A stretch of DNA of 64,000 bases from Galerina marginata (lineage: Eukaryota; Basidiomycota; Agaricomycetes; Agaricales; Galerinaceae), in assembly GCA_023014335.1 (NCBI GenBank), contig JAECYW010000009.1, positions 868,001-932,000 of the forward strand, written 5' to 3'. The translations under genes were made by a program, and so were the position numbers. Of the stretch, positions 59,749 through 64,000 are shown piece by piece. How positions within the stretch are numbered: position 1 is the first letter of the stretch; every line of letters starts with the position of its first letter. The notes under the pieces were generated by a model. It was not told the origin of the DNA, did not search any database, and was given only the letters and a program-made list of their open reading frames with translations.

Positions 59749-61024
59749 ATGCCTCCGCAAACTATCGGTTATGGAGACGTATCATGCAAGGCTCCTCGGG
59801 AGATAGTACATCTCGACTACTCACCAACAGAATTGGCGCCAAAACCGTCAGACGAATGGACGCGTTTCGTATGCATCAGCGACACCCACTCACGGACATT
59901 CAATGTTCCAGATGGAGACGTCCTTCTGCACAGCGGGGATCTGACGAACATGGGCACTGTGGCCGATTTCAAGAAGACGATGGAATGGTTGTACGGCTTG
60001 CCGCACAAGATCAAGATGTGGGTTTGCGTTTCTTTACGTGTTTGCTTTGAAAGCTTAATTGGACTTCGGTCTCGAGATAGAATCATTGCTGGCAATCATG
60101 ATCTGACGTTGCACGACGAGTGGTATCAGAGGGTACACGAAGAATGGCATACAAGAGAAGGAAAACAGGTGTGTATGTACTGCTATTGCTCTGCTGGAGT
60201 TGTCGTAGGACTGACTGTTAAGCATCAAGGACTTGGGAGAAATAATGGAGTTATTGAAGGGAGATCGAGCGAAGGAAGCCGGCATCGTCTATCTCCAAGA
60301 CGAAAAGTACGAATTTCAAGTAAAGGAGGAGGGCAAACTTTGGAGCGTCTATGGCTCACCAGTAAGTCGCTCAATTCGCTCCCTCGTTTTTTTATCTAAT
60401 TATGTTCTAACCTTCCATGAAGTGGTCACCAGAATTCTTCAACTGGGCTTTCAATTATGATAGGGAGGACGGTAAAGGTTCGTGGTTTGTGGTAACTCTA
60501 CCTGGAGACTTAGCGCGATCTGTACTGTTTAGAACTTGTCTCCAAATTTCCGAAGACAGATATTCTGTAAGCCAAATTTACTACACCGGTATGAAATAGA
60601 AGATAACTCAGACACACGAAGCCTAACTCACGGACCCGCTTACCGAATCCTAGACCGGGTCCGTGAAGGTGAAGAAGTAGGTTGTGAAGCCCTGCGCGCT
60701 CGGCTTCGCGAGCTGCGTCCTCGCTTACACCTCGTAGGGCATATCCACGAGGCCCATGGCGCTTATATCCACACATGGGATCCGTCCTCCAATTTCGAAC
60801 CCCCGATAGTCCAGAATGACGACCCGGCCGTCCTAAATGGCCAGACTATCCAAGCTGACGAGGACGAGTCGGCTGGGGGTGAGGAATCTGCTGATGTAGA
60901 AAGGACAGTTTTTGTCAATGCTGCGAACTGGCCGATGGGACAGAGGACTGTACGAAGTGGTGTTAGGGTGAAAATGTTTGGTGGGCCAGGATTCCAGGCG
61001 GCAGTTGTTGATTTGAAGGATTGA
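59749..61024 (+). CDS. calcineurin-like metallophosphoesterase
   Basis: Two-metal hydrolase of the Metallophos superfamily; close fungal relatives are soluble proteins of uncertain substrate. Start ATG at 59749 (MPPQTIGYGDVSCKAPREIV). Metal-ligand motifs appear in the proper order: CISDTHSRTF (D-x-H), LLHSGDLTNMG (GD), IIAGNHDLTL after an intron (GNHD), LTHGPAYRILDRV (late His) and LVGHIHEAHGAYIH (GHxH). In between are WSPEFFNWAFNYDRE and a short FPKTDI exon bounded by introns at about 60471-60550 and 60565-60625. The end reads GPGFQAAVVDLKD, stop at 61024. An acidic insert (ADEDESAGGEESADVE) lies before the last strand. All expected ligands are present, so it should be active. Confidence 0.9.
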
Positions 61025-63631
61025 AACTCGTCCTCGATCAGTTCATCTGCTTATCTACTCTCGCGGACTTGTGAGATTTTATTTTCTTCGCCTGTCTCCT
61101 CTACTCATATATGACCCTAGGGCAGAATAGTTATTGTATCATACTGATGACCCGTTTAATCAACCGCTAGCATTGTGTTTTACCGAAGCCTTTGCAGCTC
61201 GTAAGTGAACGACACAAGTTTCGGGAGCCGTGCGGAACTTCGAACCCACCACTTGCCCAGACGCAGGTTACGATAGAAAATGTTTTCATCCCAGCTGCAG
61301 GACACTACTAACATCTGCAAGGCAAACCTAGGCCGCTACATGATCTTTGCGAGACATATTCCTTTCTTGACTCTTCGCGCGCTTTTACTCGCACCGACTG
61401 CCACGTCTTTCTTGACTTTTCTGTTTTCCGCTTTCGACTGCGCCTGGTAGCGCCTGGTATTGGTGTTTCCCGAGCTCCATTCCCCCGACCGATCACTAGG
61501 CTGCGTTGGCCAGAGCCTGACTCGCACGGCGGAAACTGATCTCCTTCGAATTCGATCGCTCTGAGAATGGATGTTACGATATCCAACTGCATGGTTTCTG
61601 TTCTTCTGACCGAATTCATACTCATTGCGAAGGACTCAAAGTCATATCGGTGAGTGGGCCGACCATGACTTCCTCGAATACCTCATCGTACATAGAGGAT
61701 AATTTTAGGTCCTTGACATCCATGGTTTATTATTGTGTTCAACATTTTCCTTCAAAGACGAGACTTGCCAGCGAGGCCGCGAGAAGAAGAGGGGAGTATA
61801 AACCTTCGGATAGATATGTATCCGGCGGCGAATTACCAATTCTGACTTACATTACTTAGTCGAATTGCTTACTTGCCACAAGCTATTTTTGACTGAACTA
61901 AATAGATTCCTACTGATAGCGCCTGCTCGTCACCGTGAAAGCCACATCGTCAACTAGGAATGACCACAGAAGTTATCAATTCGACGCCAGACGAAGTCTA
62001 AATATTGCTGGAACCACAAAGGTAAGGTAAAAAGTTTGGTGCTGGTCCTGCTGGACCCCGGCGCGGGCGCCGCACGCTCATCACATGACAAGATTCTGGT
62101 CAGGAACTTTCAACTGGCGCTTCGATTCTTGAGTTGCAACCACGATCTTCCACTTCATGCGTATGGCACATTCGCTCGAATTCGACCGCCCAGTTGCACC
62201 TATTCGGCCCACTAACCAAAGCACTACGTGTTTCCGACCGAACACAGTACTCAGATTTCAAGCAGTCCTCTGCTTTTGTGAAAATCACTGGCTCCTCTTG
62301 GTTGCGACAACAGGTCGACTAGGCATGACACAAGGAAAAGTAATGGTATCCATGACCCATGGCTTTGGAGCGGAACCCCTGGCGAACTTTTATTCTTTGT
62401 TGGAGGCGTTCTCATTGAACGTTCAATGAGAACGAACTCCGGTGCTCATTTGATGTTACTGGTTTTGCTCCGAATCTCTGCAACAGAAGATGTTTCAAAT
62501 CAAAGGAATGCCCAGCATGATTTGTCCTGGCTTTTCAACCCAGATGACCTGTGGGCATTGGATGAAGCTATCCCATGAGAGCTTTCGTCTGTTACGCCAA
62601 GGCTTGGGCGCTTCTCCGCGCCGCTTCACATTTACATTACGGTAGCAACACTCAAGCGGAGTTTGTTCCCTCGCCACCTCTGAAACGTTTTTACCTCGAG
62701 AACGCTCTTGCCAAGGTCCTGCACCTTAGGGAATTTGTTTCATATTTTCCATCCCTCTCTTTGTGCAGTTCTGAAAAAAAAATCAGACACATATGATCAA
62801 AGGTCACCTGGTGAATTCAACTCCTGCTCCTCCAGGCCCGTCGGAGCAATATTGACGAAAGCGCTCGTGAGTGAAGTTTGCATTAATCGAGCAATACATG
62901 CTTACAGACCAGAACCACTGGCAATAAACATATACGATGGCTTACAGTACTGAACTCCGATTTCCGAGAATATTTGTGTGCAATAACCGATCACAACAAG
63001 TCTTGAACAATCTGTATCGTCTCGGGGACCGTATGCATACTCGTGAAGCTATGCTGCTTCTAACGCCGACACCACATACGAAGCAAAGAGACACTTAGCT
63101 AGGCTCGTAACATGTTTGGTTCGATCGAAGGCGGAACTCCGACTTCTCGTTATACGTATTCCCATGTTGGGTGAGTTAAAATTTTTGTTCAAGTCTGCAT
63201 TTGGCGCGCATAGATGACATGCTCACCGAATCACAGGCCAAGGGGATCTAAATTATCAAGGATTCACTCGTTGCCCTTGACAATCGTCGGGACGAATTCC
63301 ACTCAACTTTTTATTCAACAGACTTATTGGGTGTGCATACTAGTTTGCGGTCTAATTTCGCTCTCACCTCGAGGGAATCATCGGCCTGGAGATCTTGCAG
63401 GTCACAAACAGTTTCGGCTCCCGAGGAAGTCTCGGGCATGGCTTCGACTTCGTACCTTCCAGTCAATGAATCATCCGCGTCACTGCTCCCGACTTTGCGG
63501 GTCCCATCCCCGACTACGAGATAAATTCATGAGGGTATAAAATGGACTGCCACGAACGCTAATAAACCTCAAGACAGTCCTTGTCTTACTATTTTTTTTT
63601 GCTTCAGTCCCTCTTTACCGTCTACAACGCA
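61025..63631. other. 2.6-kb stretch, no recognised gene
   Basis: Several short frames on both strands (61308-61625 minus, 62100-62288 minus, 63214-63540 plus) without family resemblance. A minus-strand GTGGGTTCGAAG near 61240 resembles a Pol III box B, but no box A was found. The last part is the promoter of the DUF3455 gene, with a T-run near 63590. Confidence 0.4.
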
Positions 63632-64000
63632 ATGTTTGCATTCTTCACACTCCTTTCCTTGGCCCTCTCTGCGCCAGTCATAGTGTCGGGGCTTGTCTTG
63701 AAGCGTTCCGGCTGTAGCGTTCAAGGTCTAAAGGTCCCGACCCTTCCTACTCCCCTGGTCGCCCCATCCACCGCTCCCTCTTGGGTTGCTCTCGCCGTCG
63801 GTGTTCAGAACTACACCTGTAGTAGTGCTGGAACTTATACGTAAGTGGTATATTAATTTATTTTCTTTGTGCAGCATGCTCAAGTCGATTAATAGCAATG
63901 TTGGTGCTGTGGCCGAGCTTATCGACATTTCCTGCGACGTCGGTAGCACAGGCTACTCTACCATAACAGATACTGCTATTAGAGATTGGGAGCAATTTCC
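63632..64000 (+). CDS. secreted DUF3455-family protein (truncated by window edge)
   Basis: Start ATG at 63632 followed by a signal peptide (MFAFFTLLSLALSAPVIVSG). Exon 1 continues PTAPSWVALAVGVQNYTCSS-like (seen as STAPSWVALAVGVQNYTCSS) and ends GTYT. A 55-nt intron (63841-63895) leads to NVGAVAELIDISCDVGS and on to the edge. The VALGVGVQNYTCS...GTYT...GAVAELFDISC pattern is typical of fungal DUF3455 proteins, extracellular and sometimes mislabelled malate dehydrogenase. Function unknown. Confidence 0.82.

Noticed and set aside
59272..59760. 162-codon minus-strand frame upstream of the phosphoesterase
   Set aside because: Low complexity, no domain, and it covers the likely promoter of the phosphoesterase on the other strand.
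61195..61270. tRNA or SINE on the minus strand
   Set aside because: Only a box B-like GGTTCGAAG was found; there is no matching box A or terminator.

Overview
This window is nuclear DNA of a basidiomycete fungus, most likely a mushroom-forming Agaricomycete. Genes are cut by many short introns (about 40-75 nt) with GT...CTAAC/CTNAC...AG signals. The gene families are fungal: NACHT-WD40 STAND proteins, GWT1, SNG1/DUF3533 proteins, a Zn2Cys6 regulator, a GH92 mannosidase, a Dal5/TNA1-type permease and DUF3455. Coordinates were read by eye from translated exons; small exons are approximate where stated.

Layout. 1-4311 (-) is a NACHT-WD40 NLR-like gene running off the left edge. A near-identical inverted copy lies at 53202-58215 (+), so two arms in opposite orientation enclose about 48.6 kb. 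4600-7365 is a decayed BTB gene interrupted by a 2.13-kb terminal-inverted-repeat element (4977-7108) with an 8-bp target duplication. The element has CCATGGA-rich subterminal arrays, a GC-rich core with intron-like signals and a tRNA-like Pol III unit. 7545-8715 (-) is the intact BTB paralogue, followed by a hAT-like MITE (8887-9398). 10148-12103 (-) is a Zn2Cys6 regulator, then about 3 kb with no recognised gene.

15091-28463, all (-), holds GWT1, ribosomal P1, two tandem SNG1-like genes and a two-domain nucleotidyltransferase-like gene. 28575-31278 holds a small hypothetical gene, a 0.7-kb tandem duplication and simple repeats. 31279-34813 is a complete Mutator-like (MULE) transposon inside a tandem repeat, which shows its 9-bp target duplication. 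35651-38181 (+) is an MFS permease. 38968-40956 (+) appears to encode a fused ubiquitin-like/zinc-ribbon/cyclin-box protein. 41529-43871 (+) is a tandem pair of unknown acidic proteins with a third decayed piece. 44145-47958 (-) is a secreted GH92 mannosidase. 50360-51240 is a cluster of hairpin repeats shaped like introns. After the second NLR come a metallophosphoesterase (59749-61024, +) and the start of a secreted DUF3455 protein at the right edge.

Housekeeping genes (GWT1, P1) sit among fast-evolving accessory genes and mobile elements. The NLR inverted pair, the Ubl-cyclin fusion, the TIR element and the intron-like repeats are the items most worth following up. No CRISPR, operon or prokaryotic feature is present.
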